The notes beneath the pieces are model-generated. The model made no database searches and was not told the origin of the DNA. It worked only from the letters and a program-made list of their open reading frames with translations. Positions 1 to 7,101 of a stretch of 8,897 nucleotides of DNA are shown here, in pieces. The stretch spans positions 1 through 8,897 of the forward strand of contig CAMNNN010000051.1 of assembly GCA_946545505.1 (NCBI GenBank), given 5' to 3'. Position 1 is the stretch's first letter. Each line of letters starts with the position of its first letter. Both the position numbers and the translations under genes were made by a program. Source of the stretch: an uncultured Clostridia bacterium (lineage in GTDB: Bacteria; Bacillota; Clostridia; Saccharofermentanales; Saccharofermentanaceae).

Positions 1-98
1 AGCTCGATGCTTTCCTTAAGGATTCGCCCGTTACGGCAATGATCATCTTAAGCGGTAAGGTAGACGATCTTCCCGATTCCGTTAAAGCTTACGTCTGA
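1..98 (+). CDS. C-terminal end of an unidentified protein (5' truncated)
   Basis: Reading from base 3, 31 codons are open and end at TGA (96-98). The visible tail begins LDAFLKDSPVTAMIILSG and ends DSVKAYV. The codon choices (AAG, GAT, CTT, GTT) resemble the downstream genes, and a terminator-like hairpin follows 23 bases after the stop; both support a true gene end. The other two + frames are stopped within 42 bases. I do not recognise the family from so short a tail, and no catalytic motif or membrane segment is visible. Its function is unknown from this window. It is separated from ade by the hairpin at 122-155, so co-transcription with ade is doubtful. Confidence 0.6.
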   Translation, partial: LDAFLKDSPVTAMIILSGKVDDLPDSVKAYV

Positions 99-121
99 TA
101 GATAACAACATTATAGAGCTG

Positions 122-155
122 GAAACGGGCTTGAGAGAGCCCGTTTCTATTTATA
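122..155 (+). terminator. Rho-independent terminator-like hairpin before ade
   Basis: A perfect 10-bp stem, GAAACGGGCT (122-131) with AGCCCGTTTC (138-147), closes a 6-base loop (TGAGAG). It is followed by the interrupted T-rich run TATTTATA. It lies 23 bases after the upstream stop codon and 9 bases before the ade ribosome binding site, so it probably ends the upstream transcript. The U-tract is weaker than in the hairpin at 1984-2014. If transcription enters from upstream, the hairpin could also limit read-through into ade. Confidence 0.7.
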
Positions 156-164
156 GGGAAATGC

Positions 165-170
165 GGGGAG
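165..170 (+). promoter_or_regulatory. Ribosome binding site deciding the GTG start of ade
   Basis: GGGGAG ends 7 bases before the GTG at 178. The only nearby ATG (161) is in another frame and is stopped after five codons, so the GTG is the supported start. Confidence 0.7.
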
Positions 171-177
171 AAGCATA

Positions 178-1914
178 GTGAAAGAGCATCTTAAGGAACT
201 TATAGCCGCTGCCAGAGGAGATACGGAATCCGATCTGGTGTTAAAGAATGGAAATATCCTGAATGTCTTTACCGGCGAGATCGAGACGGCTGATGTAGCG
301 ATTAAAGACGGAACGATTATCGGCATCGGTACTTATAACGGTAAAGAACAGATAGATGTGTCAGATAAGTATATATGTCCGGGTCTTATAGACGGTCATA
401 TTCATATTGAAAGCTCTATGATATCCCCGGCAGAGTTTGCCAAGGCTGTTTTGCCTCATGGTACGACAGCTGTAGTGGCGGATCCTCATGAGATCGCGAA
501 TGTTGCCGGAGTCGAAGGCATCGAATACATGATCGAAGCCGCGAGGGACCTCCCGATTGATATTTTCTATATGCTTCCGTCATGTGTCCCTGCCACGGGG
601 ATGGACGAATCAGGGGCCGTTCTTAAAGCTGAAGATCTTGACCGTTTCTATCAGAACTCCGGTGTGAAGGGGCTCGCAGAACTGATGAACTTCTACGGAA
701 CGGTACGGGGGGATGAGGATATCCTGGATAAGATCGAAGGTGCTGTTAAGGCCGGCAAGGCAATAGACGGCCATGCTCCCGGATTAAGCGGTAACGATCT
801 TAATGCTTATATAGTGGCCGGTGTCGGTTCGGATCATGAGTGCTCGAATACCGATGAAGCCCTGCTTAAGCTCCGCCGCGGTCAGTGGGTCATGGTGCGC
901 GAGGGTACGGCTGCCAAGAATATGGACAAGCTCTTGCCTATGTTTGACGATATGTACTGTGACCGGTGTATGGTGGTTTCCGATGATAAGCATGCGGGCG
1001 ATATCGTCAAATTCGGTCATATGGATTACGTTGTCAGAAAAGCGGTAAGAAGCGGCAAGAAAGCTTCCAATGCAGTTAAGATGGCAAGCCTTAACCCTTC
1101 CCGGTATTTCGACCTCGGGAAAAGAGGTGCCATTGCTCCGGGATATATTGCCGACATTTTGGTGGTATCCGATTTTGATCTGTTCAAAGTCGAGATGGTA
1201 TTTAAGAACGGTAAACTTGTGGCCCGGGACGGACAGGTAACGGCAGATATAAAGTCACGAATTAATCCTGAGGATTATCCGAGGGTCTATAACAGCTTTA
1301 ACTTAGACCCAGTAAAGCCTGAAGATCTCGCCCTTAAGCAGAAAGGCAGCAAGAAACGGGTGATCGAACTGGTTAAGAACGAGATCCTAACCCGTGAGGT
1401 CATAGTTCCCGCCGAACTGGGTAAAAGTCCTTCGGGAATTCAGATTGATAAGGATATCCTGAAGATAGCTGTTATAGAAAGACACAGGAGGACCGGCCAT
1501 ATAGGAATCGGATTCGTGAGGGGATATGGTCTTCAGAAGGGCGCCATAGCGTCGAGTGTGGCACATGATTCGCATAACATTATCGTTGTCGGAACTAACG
1601 ATGAGGATATGGCCGTAGCAACCAATGCGGTTCTTAGTAACAACGGAGGTCTGTCGATAGCTCAGGACGGTAAAGTCTTATCTTCAATGGCACTTCCGAT
1701 CGCGGGCCTTATGAGTGAGATGGAAGCTTCGGAATCTGAAGATCTTCTTATCGAGATGAAGGTCATGGCTAAGCACATGGGGTGCAAACAAGGAATTGAT
1801 CCGTTCATGACGCTGGCTTTCACGGCTCTTCCTGTCATTCCGAAGATCCGTATCCTCACACAGGGGGTGTTTGATGTCGATACCCAGTCTTATGTTTCTG
1901 CGGTCTTCGACTGA
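178..1914 (+). CDS. ade: Adenine deaminase (EC 3.5.4.2), purine salvage
   Basis: The product hydrolyses adenine to hypoxanthine and ammonia in the cytoplasm, feeding adenine into purine salvage. The 578-residue protein matches the usual length of the Ade/AdeC family (about 577 in Bacillus subtilis). Domains in order: an N-terminal amidohydrolase beta-sandwich segment (about 17-70, with LKNGNILNV), a TIM-barrel metallo-hydrolase core (about 70-345), and the adenine-deaminase-specific C-terminal domain (about 400-575, with ERHRRTGHIGIGF near 435-450). Visible family motifs are the metal-binding HIHIES (74-79), DPHEIAN (102-108), DGHAPG (197-202), SDHE (218-221) and VSDDKH (267-272); none is disrupted. 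The start is GTG with GGGGAG 7 bases upstream. The gene is bounded by a hairpin upstream and, downstream, by the rimP promoter and a terminator, so it is probably monocistronic, although I see no convincing promoter of its own. It uses ATA, AAA and CGG codons more freely than nusA and infB, which suggests modest expression. Confidence 0.96.
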   Translation: MKEHLKELIAAARGDTESDLVLKNGNILNVFTGEIETADVAIKDGTIIGIGTYNGKEQIDVSDKYICPGLIDGHIHIESSMISPAEFAKAVLPHGTTAVVADPHEIANVAGVEGIEYMIEAARDLPIDIFYMLPSCVPATGMDESGAVLKAEDLDRFYQNSGVKGLAELMNFYGTVRGDEDILDKIEGAVKAGKAIDGHAPGLSGNDLNAYIVAGVGSDHECSNTDEALLKLRRGQWVMVREGTAAKNMDKLLPMFDDMYCDRCMVVSDDKHAGDIVKFGHMDYVVRKAVRSGKKASNAVKMASLNPSRYFDLGKRGAIAPGYIADILVVSDFDLFKVEMVFKNGKLVARDGQVTADIKSRINPEDYPRVYNSFNLDPVKPEDLALKQKGSKKRVIELVKNEILTREVIVPAELGKSPSGIQIDKDILKIAVIERHRRTGHIGIGFVRGYGLQKGAIASSVAHDSHNIIVVGTNDEDMAVATNAVLSNNGGLSIAQDGKVLSSMALPIAGLMSEMEASESEDLLIEMKVMAKHMGCKQGIDPFMTLAFTALPVIPKIRILTQGVFDVDTQSYVSAVFD

Positions 1915-1927
1915 ACAATATTAGTAT

Positions 1928-1956
1928 TTGTCACGTCCGGAACTATATGTTATTAT
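1928..1956 (+). promoter_or_regulatory. Sigma-A (sigma70-type) promoter of the rimP-nusA-infB operon
   Basis: TTGTCA (1928-1933) and TATTAT (1951-1956) are separated by exactly 17 bases, and each differs from consensus at one position. An extended -10 TGn (1948-1950) precedes the -10 box. Transcription would start near 1962-1964, giving a leader of about 76 bases before rimP. The promoter begins 14 bases after the ade stop codon and is the best promoter match in the window. Position and strength suggest it drives the whole downstream operon; the start site itself is inferred. Confidence 0.8.
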
Positions 1957-1983
1957 AGGTCTGTTCATAAACTTGAGTTAAGT

Positions 1984-2014
1984 GAACGAGCTTGTACGAG
2001 CTCGTTTTCTTTTT
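1984..2014 (+). terminator. Intrinsic terminator / possible attenuator in the rimP leader
   Basis: AACGAGCT (1985-1992) pairs perfectly with AGCTCGTT (1999-2006), extended by a G-U pair (1984/2007). The loop can close further as U-G around GUAC. The run TTTTCTTTTTAT follows. It can end ade transcripts, but it also lies about 20 bases downstream of the predicted start site of the rimP promoter. All rimP-operon transcripts from that promoter must therefore pass through it. The half-sites form a near-tandem repeat, ACGAGCTTGT then ACGAGCTCGT. I found no convincing competing antiterminator in the 20-base leader before the stem. Confidence 0.85.
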
Positions 2015-2026
2015 ATATAAACATTG

Positions 2027-2033
2027 AAGGAGG
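2027..2033 (+). promoter_or_regulatory. Strong ribosome binding site of rimP
   Basis: AAGGAGG ends 5 bases before the ATG at 2039. It settles the start: an in-frame TTG at 2024 overlaps this site and so cannot be the start served by it. Confidence 0.85.
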
Positions 2034-2038
2034 ATCTG

Positions 2039-2506
2039 ATGGCAAAAAGATCAAAGATCGCACAGGAAGCTTATGATATAGCCAAGCCTGAGGCGGAGAA
2101 AATGGGATTTGATCTTGTGGATGCCGAGTACAAGAAGGAAGGTCAGGGAATGTTCCTGAGACTCTTCATAGATCGTAAGGGCGGTATATCGATAGACGAC
2201 TGCGAGTCTTTCAGCAAAGTCATCGATCCTATCCTGGACGAGAAACTCAAGTGTGACGCAGATTACTTTGAAGTCAGCTCTCCCGGATTGACCAGACCCT
2301 TAGACGATATCTCGGATTACATAAGATACGAGGGAGAGAAGATAGACGTCAGCCTGTTCAAGGCAGATGACACCGGTTCCAAGAAATTCACGGGCACGAT
2401 AGTATCGGCCCTGGATGATAAGGTCACTTTCAGGAAGGAAGATGACACAGAAGTTGAGCTTGCTTTATCTGATATAAGCAAAGCTATAAGACACATTGAT
2501 TTTTAA
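2039..2506 (+). CDS. rimP: Ribosome maturation factor RimP
   Basis: RimP binds the free 30S subunit and assists late maturation of its head region, including S12 incorporation. The 155-residue product is of normal family length. The N-terminal alpha/beta domain covers about residues 8-85, with AEYKKEGQGMFLRLFID (29-45) and the hallmark EVSSPGLTRPL (78-88). The C-terminal SH3-like domain covers about 92-155, with the typical ending DISKAIRHIDF. The ATG at 2039 is preferred to the TTG at 2024 because of the AAGGAGG placement. It is the first gene of the operon, behind the promoter at 1928-1956 and the leader terminator, and is followed 19 bases later by nusA. ATA isoleucine codons and a mixed codon set contrast with nusA. 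Confidence 0.95.
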   Translation: MAKRSKIAQEAYDIAKPEAEKMGFDLVDAEYKKEGQGMFLRLFIDRKGGISIDDCESFSKVIDPILDEKLKCDADYFEVSSPGLTRPLDDISDYIRYEGEKIDVSLFKADDTGSKKFTGTIVSALDDKVTFRKEDDTEVELALSDISKAIRHIDF

Positions 2507-2512
2507 TTGATT

Positions 2513-2518
2513 GGAGGT
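2513..2518 (+). promoter_or_regulatory. Ribosome binding site of nusA
   Basis: GGAGGT ends 7 bases before the ATG at 2526. An in-frame TTG at 2511 directly abuts this site and is therefore not the start. Confidence 0.8.
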
Positions 2519-2525
2519 AAGTATA

Positions 2526-3698
2526 ATGGCAAAGAAGAAGGAAGTTAATGAGGAGCCTCAGGACAGCGTCCTTGACGCGATCAAGCTGCTCGCGAAGGAA
2601 AGGGGTATCGATGAGGAAGAACTCATCAAAGCTGTCGAGGAAGGTATCGTAACTGCTTACAGACGTGAGTTCTCCGGCGGTATCATCGAGACAGTTGGTG
2701 CCGAGATCGACCGCGAGACCGGTGAGATCTATGTATATCAGCTCAAGGAAGTCGTTGATGAGGTTGAAGATCCCACTAATGAAGTTTCCCTCGAGGAAGC
2801 ACAGGCTGCAGATCCTGACGTAGAGCTTGGTGACTCTCTGGAGTACGGTCTTGATGTTAAGGATCTCGGAAGACTTGCTGCTACAGCTGCCAAGAGTGCT
2901 ATCTCCCAGAAGGTAAGAAGCGCTGAGCACAAGAGAATCAGCGAAGAGTTCTCCGGCAAGATCGGTGAGCTTACAACAGGTACTATCGTTCGTAAGGACG
3001 CCAGAAATGTTTATGTAGATATCGGACACGCTGAGGCTGTTCTTCCCAGAAACGGCCAGATGAGAGGCGAGAGCTACGATACCAACAGAACAATGAAGTT
3101 CCTCGTATTGAGAGTTGAGGAGCATAACGACCGTCCTTCCATCACTATCTCCAGAACAGATCCGAAGCTCGTAGAGAAGCTCTTCGAACTCGAGATCCCT
3201 GAGATCAAGTCCGGTGAGGTTATTATCAAGGGCATCACAAGAGAGCCCGGTTCAAGATCCAAGGTCGCAGTATGGTCCAGAGATGAGAACATCGATGCCA
3301 AGGGTTCCTGCGTAGGTCCCAGAGGCCAGAGAGTTCAGACAATCATGAATGAGCTTGGAGGCGAGAAGATCGACATCATCGACTGGAACGAGGATCCCGC
3401 TCTGTTTATCAGTGAAGCACTTCAGCCTGCCAAGGCTGTAAGAGTTGATATCGAGATCACAACTAAGGAGGACGGTCACCAGGAGCGTTATGCCAAGGTT
3501 ATCGTTCCCGACCAGCAGTTCAATCTCGCTATCGGAAGATCCGGCCAGAATGTAAGACTTGCGGCTCACCTCACAGGATACAAGATCGATATCAAGAGAG
3601 AGTCTGATGACGCGAGTGAGGCAACTAGATCCGTTATCGATAAGTTTACGGTTGCGGAAGAAGAGACACCGGACGAAGGAGATCAGGGCGAAGCATGA
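2526..3698 (+). CDS. nusA: Transcription termination/antitermination factor NusA
   Basis: NusA binds RNA polymerase and nascent RNA, promotes pausing and hairpin-dependent termination, and takes part in antitermination complexes. The 390-residue protein contains, in order: the polymerase-binding N-terminal domain (about 12-140, ending in the AAKSAISQKVRSAEHKR helix), an S1 domain (about 147-212, GELTTGTIVRKDARNVYVDI), KH1 (about 232-290, with GPRGQRVQ at 264-271) and KH2 (about 305-358, with AIGRSGQNVRLA at 335-346). A short acidic tail follows (EEETPDEGDQGEA). The C-terminal acidic repeats of proteobacterial NusA are absent, as is usual in Firmicutes. The ATG follows GGAGGT by 7 bases. The stop overlaps the ylxR start as ATGA. 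Lysine is nearly always AAG, arginine mostly AGA, and I saw no ATA codon, which suggests high expression. Confidence 0.97.
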   Translation: MAKKKEVNEEPQDSVLDAIKLLAKERGIDEEELIKAVEEGIVTAYRREFSGGIIETVGAEIDRETGEIYVYQLKEVVDEVEDPTNEVSLEEAQAADPDVELGDSLEYGLDVKDLGRLAATAAKSAISQKVRSAEHKRISEEFSGKIGELTTGTIVRKDARNVYVDIGHAEAVLPRNGQMRGESYDTNRTMKFLVLRVEEHNDRPSITISRTDPKLVEKLFELEIPEIKSGEVIIKGITREPGSRSKVAVWSRDENIDAKGSCVGPRGQRVQTIMNELGGEKIDIIDWNEDPALFISEALQPAKAVRVDIEITTKEDGHQERYAKVIVPDQQFNLAIGRSGQNVRLAAHLTGYKIDIKRESDDASEATRSVIDKFTVAEEETPDEGDQGEA

Positions 3699-3982
3699 CA
3701 AGTCCTGCTCCCAAGAAGCAACCGCAGAGAATGTGCGTTTCCTGCAGAACGAGGCGTGACAAGAGAGATCTTGTACGCGTTACGCTGAAGGACGACGGTA
3801 CCCTGACGGTGGATCCCACCGGCAAGCTCCCCGGAAGAGGCGCATACCTTTGCAAAGACAGCAAGTGCATCAAGACTGAGCTCAAGGCTCACCGCATTTC
3901 GCGCGGGCTTAATGCCTCGGTAACGGAGGAAGAGCTTAACAGTCTGGCTCAGGAGATATTGAAGCTTTGCGAGACGAACTGA
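3695..3982 (+). CDS. ylxR: YlxR family RNA-binding protein (RNase P modulator RnpM)
   Basis: This is a small basic protein of 95 residues of the YlxR family, whose Bacillus subtilis member has been reported to bind and modulate RNase P (RnpM). Visible hallmarks are RMCVSCRTRRDKRDLVRV (12-29), VDPTGKLPGRGAYLC (39-53) and a helical C-terminal part. It carries CxxC (C14, C17) and a second pair, C53 and C58, which together could bind a metal such as zinc; this is inference. The start codon overlaps the nusA stop (ATGA), with AAGGAG at 3676-3681 spaced 13 bases away, so translation is probably coupled to nusA. Codon use is less biased than in nusA. Assignment to the family is firm; a role in this organism is inferred from the family. 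Confidence 0.92.
   Translation: MTSPAPKKQPQRMCVSCRTRRDKRDLVRVTLKDDGTLTVDPTGKLPGRGAYLCKDSKCIKTELKAHRISRGLNASVTEEELNSLAQEILKLCETN
3951..3955 (+). promoter_or_regulatory. Probable ribosome binding site for the TTG start of ylxQ
   Basis: AGGAG, inside the ylxR coding region, ends 11 bases before the TTG at 3967. There is no ATG or GTG in frame before the conserved LGLAAKAGK segment, so this site supports the TTG start. Confidence 0.55.
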
Positions 3983-4290
3983 ATATATTAAGGTTCTTAG
4001 GCCTCGCGGCTAAGGCGGGAAAGGTAATATCGGGTTACGACCAGGTGGAGACGGCCCTGCGTAAGGGAACAGTCAAGCTCCTTATCCTGTCTGCTGACAT
4101 ATCGAGGAACACACTCTCGCAGATACTCGATATCGGAGCCAAAGGCGACATCGAAATGCCGGATGCATACAGCTTCGCTACCATGGAACAGCTCGGAAGA
4201 GCGATAGGCAGGCCTGACAGGGCAGTGGTAGCGGTAACGGACACAGGGTTCGCGGACAAGCTTTCCGCGATGCTCGCGCAAGAAGACTAA
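3967..4290 (+). CDS. ylxQ: YlxQ, L7Ae/L30e-type RNA-binding protein
   Basis: This 107-residue protein belongs to the ribosomal L7Ae/L30e/S12e/Gadd45 family. Such proteins recognise kink-turn RNA, although the cellular role of YlxQ itself is not settled. Family features are LGLAAKAGKVISG (11-23), KLLILSADISRNT (37-49), LGRAIGR (76-82) and VVAVTDTGFADKL (87-99). The start is inferred as TTG at 3967, giving MRDELNILRFLG; it overlaps the end of ylxR by 16 bases and is preceded by AGGAG. The overlap suggests coupled translation with ylxR, its constant neighbour in Firmicutes. It uses TTA, ATA and AGG codons, unlike infB 18 bases downstream. Confidence 0.9.
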   Translation: MRDELNILRFLGLAAKAGKVISGYDQVETALRKGTVKLLILSADISRNTLSQILDIGAKGDIEMPDAYSFATMEQLGRAIGRPDRAVVAVTDTGFADKLSAMLAQED

Positions 4291-4292
4291 TT

Positions 4293-4298
4293 AGGAGG
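4293..4298 (+). promoter_or_regulatory. Strong ribosome binding site of infB
   Basis: A perfect AGGAGG sits 10 bases before the ATG at 4309, in the 18-base gap after ylxQ. It allows independent initiation of infB. Confidence 0.8.
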
Positions 4299-4308
4299 AA
4301 ATTCATTA

Positions 4309-7101
4309 ATGAGTGAGAATTCCGAGAAGGATAAAAAGGCGCAGGTTACGAGTAAGGGCGTATCCGGCACCAAAGAGCTTAAGGTAAGACGCGTTCACAA
4401 GAAGAAGGCGGATCCTGAGGCAGAGGCCGCTAAGGCCGAGAAGGAAGCTCCCAAGGCAGCAGCTGCCGCCAAGGTCGAGACTCCTGCTCCCGAGGCTGAA
4501 GCACCCAAGAAGACAACAAGGGCGAAGGCTGCCAAGGCAGAGGAAACTCCCGCTGAGGAGAAGCCCAAGAAGACAACAAGAACCAAGAAGGCTGCTGAAG
4601 AACCTGCAGCTGAGGCTCCTGCTGCCGAAGAGCCTGTAAAGAAGACTACAAGTAAATCTTCTGCTAAGACAGAGGAGAAGAAAGAGGAAGAGAAGCCTGT
4701 TGAGGTTAAGGAGCCTGAGAAGGCTGAAGAACCCAAGAAGGAAGAGAAGCCTAAGGCTGAGCCTGAGAAGAAGGAAGAGCCTAAGGAAGACGCTCCTGCT
4801 GCCATCGACAGAACGAAGATCTCTTCTGCTGTAGTAGCTATGCCTGAGACTGTAAGAACTTCCACTATCATTCCCGATAAGAAGTTCGGCAACAGAAACG
4901 GCGGTTACCAGGGCCAGGGCGGCTACAGAGCCGGCGGTGCGGGCAGAGGACCTAGGCCTCAGGGTCAGGGCGGATACAGATCAGGCGGCCCCGGCAGAGA
5001 CGGCGGCAGACCTCAGGGCGGATTTGCCAAGGATAAGGACGAGGAGGGAAGCAGAACACCTTCCGCATCCAGAAGACCTTCCAAGCCGAAGTCCGATGCA
5101 CCTATCGAAGAGGTCAAGAAGAGCAGATCTTCTTATGCAGAGAAGTCCGCTTTCGATAAGAAGCACGACGACAGAGACCGCGAGAGAACAAACGGCTCTA
5201 ACGATAAGAGACTTAAGAACAGAGGCGGTCAGTATAACGGCCGTATGTCTTCCGGTGATGAAGAGTATGATGATTATTCATACGGCAGAAAGAAAAAGAA
5301 GAAGAACTCCTATGAGGAGACAGCTGCCGAGATTCAGGCTATCACTGATATCCAAATCCCTCCTTTCATCACGGTTAAGGACTTCGCCGAGGGTATCGGC
5401 AAGAAGTCTTCCGATGTAATCAAGGAGCTCATGATCAAGCTCGGAGTTATGGCTACTATCAACCAGGAGCTCGACTTTGATACAGCATGCCTGCTCGCTG
5501 ACGGATTCGGCATCAATGCGACTCTCCTCGAGGAGAAGACAGAGGAGGATATCCTCTTTGATGACGACGATACACTTGTAACGGAGAACATGGAGACAAG
5601 ACCTCCTGTAGTTGTTGTTATGGGTCACGTTGACCACGGTAAGACTTCATTGCTCGATAAGATCCGTGCATCTTCCGTAGCTACGGGCGAGGCCGGCGGT
5701 ATCACGCAGAAGATCGGTGCTTACACCGTAAGAGTTAAGGGAAGACAGATCACATTCCTCGATACTCCCGGTCACGAAGCGTTTACGACGATGAGAGCAA
5801 GAGGTGCACAGGTTACGGATATCGCTATCCTCGTAGTTGCTGCTGATGACGGTGTCATGCCCCAGACAATCGAGGCTATCAACCACGCCAAGGCTGCAGG
5901 CACCGAGATCGTAGTTGCCATCAACAAGATCGATAAGCCCGGTGCTAACCCCGATAAGGTTAAGCAGGAGCTGACACAGTATGAGCTCATCCCCGAGGAG
6001 TGGGGCGGTTCCACTATCATGGTTCCCGTTTCCGCTAAGCAGGGAACAGGTATCGATGACCTCCTCGAGAACGTATTGCTCGTAGCAGACGTACTCGAGC
6101 TCAAGGCTGATCCCAAGAGACAGGCAAAGGGTACCGTTATCGAGGCTCAGCTCGACAAGTCCAGAGGTCCTGTTGCTACGGTACTCGTTCAGAGAGGTAC
6201 TCTGAAGCAGGGTGATTCCGTAGTCTGCGGAGCTATGATCGGTAACATCAGAGCTATGTATGACGATAAGGGAGATACTATCAAGAAGGCAGGTCCTTCT
6301 ATCCCTTGTGAGATCTTAGGCCTTCCTGAGGTTCCTTCCGCCGGTGAGACTCTCTATGCGGTCAAGGACGAGAAGATGGCAAGACAGCTTGTAGAGAAGA
6401 GAAAGATCAAGCAGCGTGAGGAGCACATCAGAAAGAGCTCCAGAATGTCTCTTGAGAATCTCGCAGCTCAGATGGCTGAAGGTAATGTTAAGGAACTCAA
6501 CATTATCGTTAAGGCTGATATCCAGGGCTCCGTAGAGGCTGTTACACAGTCCTTCGAGAAGCTCAGCAATGAGGAAGTTCGTGTTAAGGTTGTTCATGGT
6601 GCAGTTGGTGCCATCAACGAGTCCGATATCGTTCTCGCTGACGTATCTAACGCCATCATCATCGGCTTTAACGTCCGTCCTAATGCGATCATCACAGAGA
6701 AGGCTAAGGAAGCCGGCGTAGATATCAGACTCTACGACGTAATCTATAAGGCTACGGAAGATATCGAGAAGGCTATGAAGGGTATGCTCGAGCCTACTTT
6801 CGAAGAGGTTGTACTCGGTCACGCTGAGATCCGTGAACTGTTCAAGGTCAGCGGCGTAGGTACGATCGGCGGATGTTATGTAACAGACGGTAAGATCATC
6901 AGAAACTGCGGAGTAAGAATCCTGAGAAACGACATCGTTATTCACACAGGCGAGCTCGCTTCTCTCCAGAGACTTAAGGATTCCGTTAAGGAAGTTAACT
7001 CCGGATTCGAGTGCGGACTTTCTGTTGCCAACTACAACGACATCAAGGTAGGAGACGTAATCGAGGCCTTCACAAGCCAAGAGGTAGACAGAGATGCGTA
7101 G
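4309..7101 (+). CDS. infB: Translation initiation factor IF-2
   Basis: IF2 is the GTPase that brings fMet-tRNA to the 30S subunit and promotes 50S joining. The 930-residue protein has a long disordered N-terminus: an A/K/E/P-rich tract (about 30-165), an RGG-like glycine-rich segment (about 194-239) and a basic/acidic charged stretch (about 240-335). Next comes the IF2 N-terminal domain before the G domain (about 350-408, [21 protein letters not shown]). The GTPase domain shows G1 GHVDHGKT (439-446), G2 GGITQKIGA (463-471), G3 DTPGHE (485-490), G4 NKID (539-542) and G5 SAK (575-577). Domains II, III and the initiator-tRNA-binding C-terminal domain fill the remainder. AGGAGG lies 10 bases upstream of the ATG. 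The last 8 bases overlap rbfA. Codon bias is strong in the folded part (AAG, AGA, ATC), as expected for an abundant factor. Confidence 0.98.
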   Translation: MSENSEKDKKAQVTSKGVSGTKELKVRRVHKKKADPEAEAAKAEKEAPKAAAAAKVETPAPEAEAPKKTTRAKAAKAEETPAEEKPKKTTRTKKAAEEPAAEAPAAEEPVKKTTSKSSAKTEEKKEEEKPVEVKEPEKAEEPKKEEKPKAEPEKKEEPKEDAPAAIDRTKISSAVVAMPETVRTSTIIPDKKFGNRNGGYQGQGGYRAGGAGRGPRPQGQGGYRSGGPGRDGGRPQGGFAKDKDEEGSRTPSASRRPSKPKSDAPIEEVKKSRSSYAEKSAFDKKHDDRDRERTNGSNDKRLKNRGGQYNGRMSSGDEEYDDYSYGRKKKKKNSYEETAAEIQAITDIQIPPFITVKDFAEGIGKKSSDVIKELMIKLGVMATINQELDFDTACLLADGFGINATLLEEKTEEDILFDDDDTLVTENMETRPPVVVVMGHVDHGKTSLLDKIRASSVATGEAGGITQKIGAYTVRVKGRQITFLDTPGHEAFTTMRARGAQVTDIAILVVAADDGVMPQTIEAINHAKAAGTEIVVAINKIDKPGANPDKVKQELTQYELIPEEWGGSTIMVPVSAKQGTGIDDLLENVLLVADVLELKADPKRQAKGTVIEAQLDKSRGPVATVLVQRGTLKQGDSVVCGAMIGNIRAMYDDKGDTIKKAGPSIPCEILGLPEVPSAGETLYAVKDEKMARQLVEKRKIKQREEHIRKSSRMSLENLAAQMAEGNVKELNIIVKADIQGSVEAVTQSFEKLSNEEVRVKVVHGAVGAINESDIVLADVSNAIIIGFNVRPNAIITEKAKEAGVDIRLYDVIYKATEDIEKAMKGMLEPTFEEVVLGHAEIRELFKVSGVGTIGGCYVTDGKIIRNCGVRILRNDIVIHTGELASLQRLKDSVKEVNSGFECGLSVANYNDIKVGDVIEAFTSQEVDRDA
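4504..4652 (+). repeat. KKTT repeat in the IF2 N-terminal extension
   Basis: The 17-mer CCCAAGAAGACAACAAG occurs identically at 4504-4520 and 4564-4580, exactly 60 bases (20 codons) apart. A diverged third copy (AAAGAAGACTACAAG) ends at 4652. They encode [16 protein letters not shown] and VKKTTSKS, separated by A/E/P-rich linkers. The spacing is a multiple of three, so copy-number change would keep the frame. Confidence 0.75.
4909..5013 (+). repeat. Tandem glycine/arginine-rich repeat in infB
   Basis: Two adjacent units of 17 and 18 codons encode [17 protein letters not shown] and [18 protein letters not shown], and a third partial unit starts QGGF. The units differ mostly at synonymous positions and in small residues. 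The resulting GGY/RGG-like stretch is predicted to be disordered and may bind RNA, by analogy with RGG-type segments; that function is inference. Confidence 0.8.

Noticed and set aside
131..157. Possible ade promoter TTGAGA (131-136) / TATAGG (152-157)
   Set aside because: The spacer is only 15 bases, the -10 match is poor, and the -35 falls inside the terminator hairpin; the transcript would start almost at the ribosome binding site.
2024..2038. TTG at 2024 as an earlier start for rimP
   Set aside because: It overlaps the AAGGAGG that serves the ATG at 2039, and the added residues are not part of the family.
2511..2525. TTG at 2511 as an earlier start for nusA
   Set aside because: It directly abuts the GGAGGT ribosome binding site of the ATG at 2526.
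2484..3125. Open frame of 213 codons on the - strand opposite nusA
   Set aside because: Antisense shadow of the NusA N-terminal and S1 regions; no family motif, and no promoter or ribosome binding site noticed.
4395..4892. Ser/Ala/Gly-rich - strand open frame of 165 codons
   Set aside because: Its composition is simply the complement of the low-complexity K/A/E/P tract of infB.
4937..5419. 160-codon + strand frame inside infB
   Set aside because: Out-of-frame reading of the repetitive disordered IF2 region; the overlapping infB frame is unambiguous on both sides.
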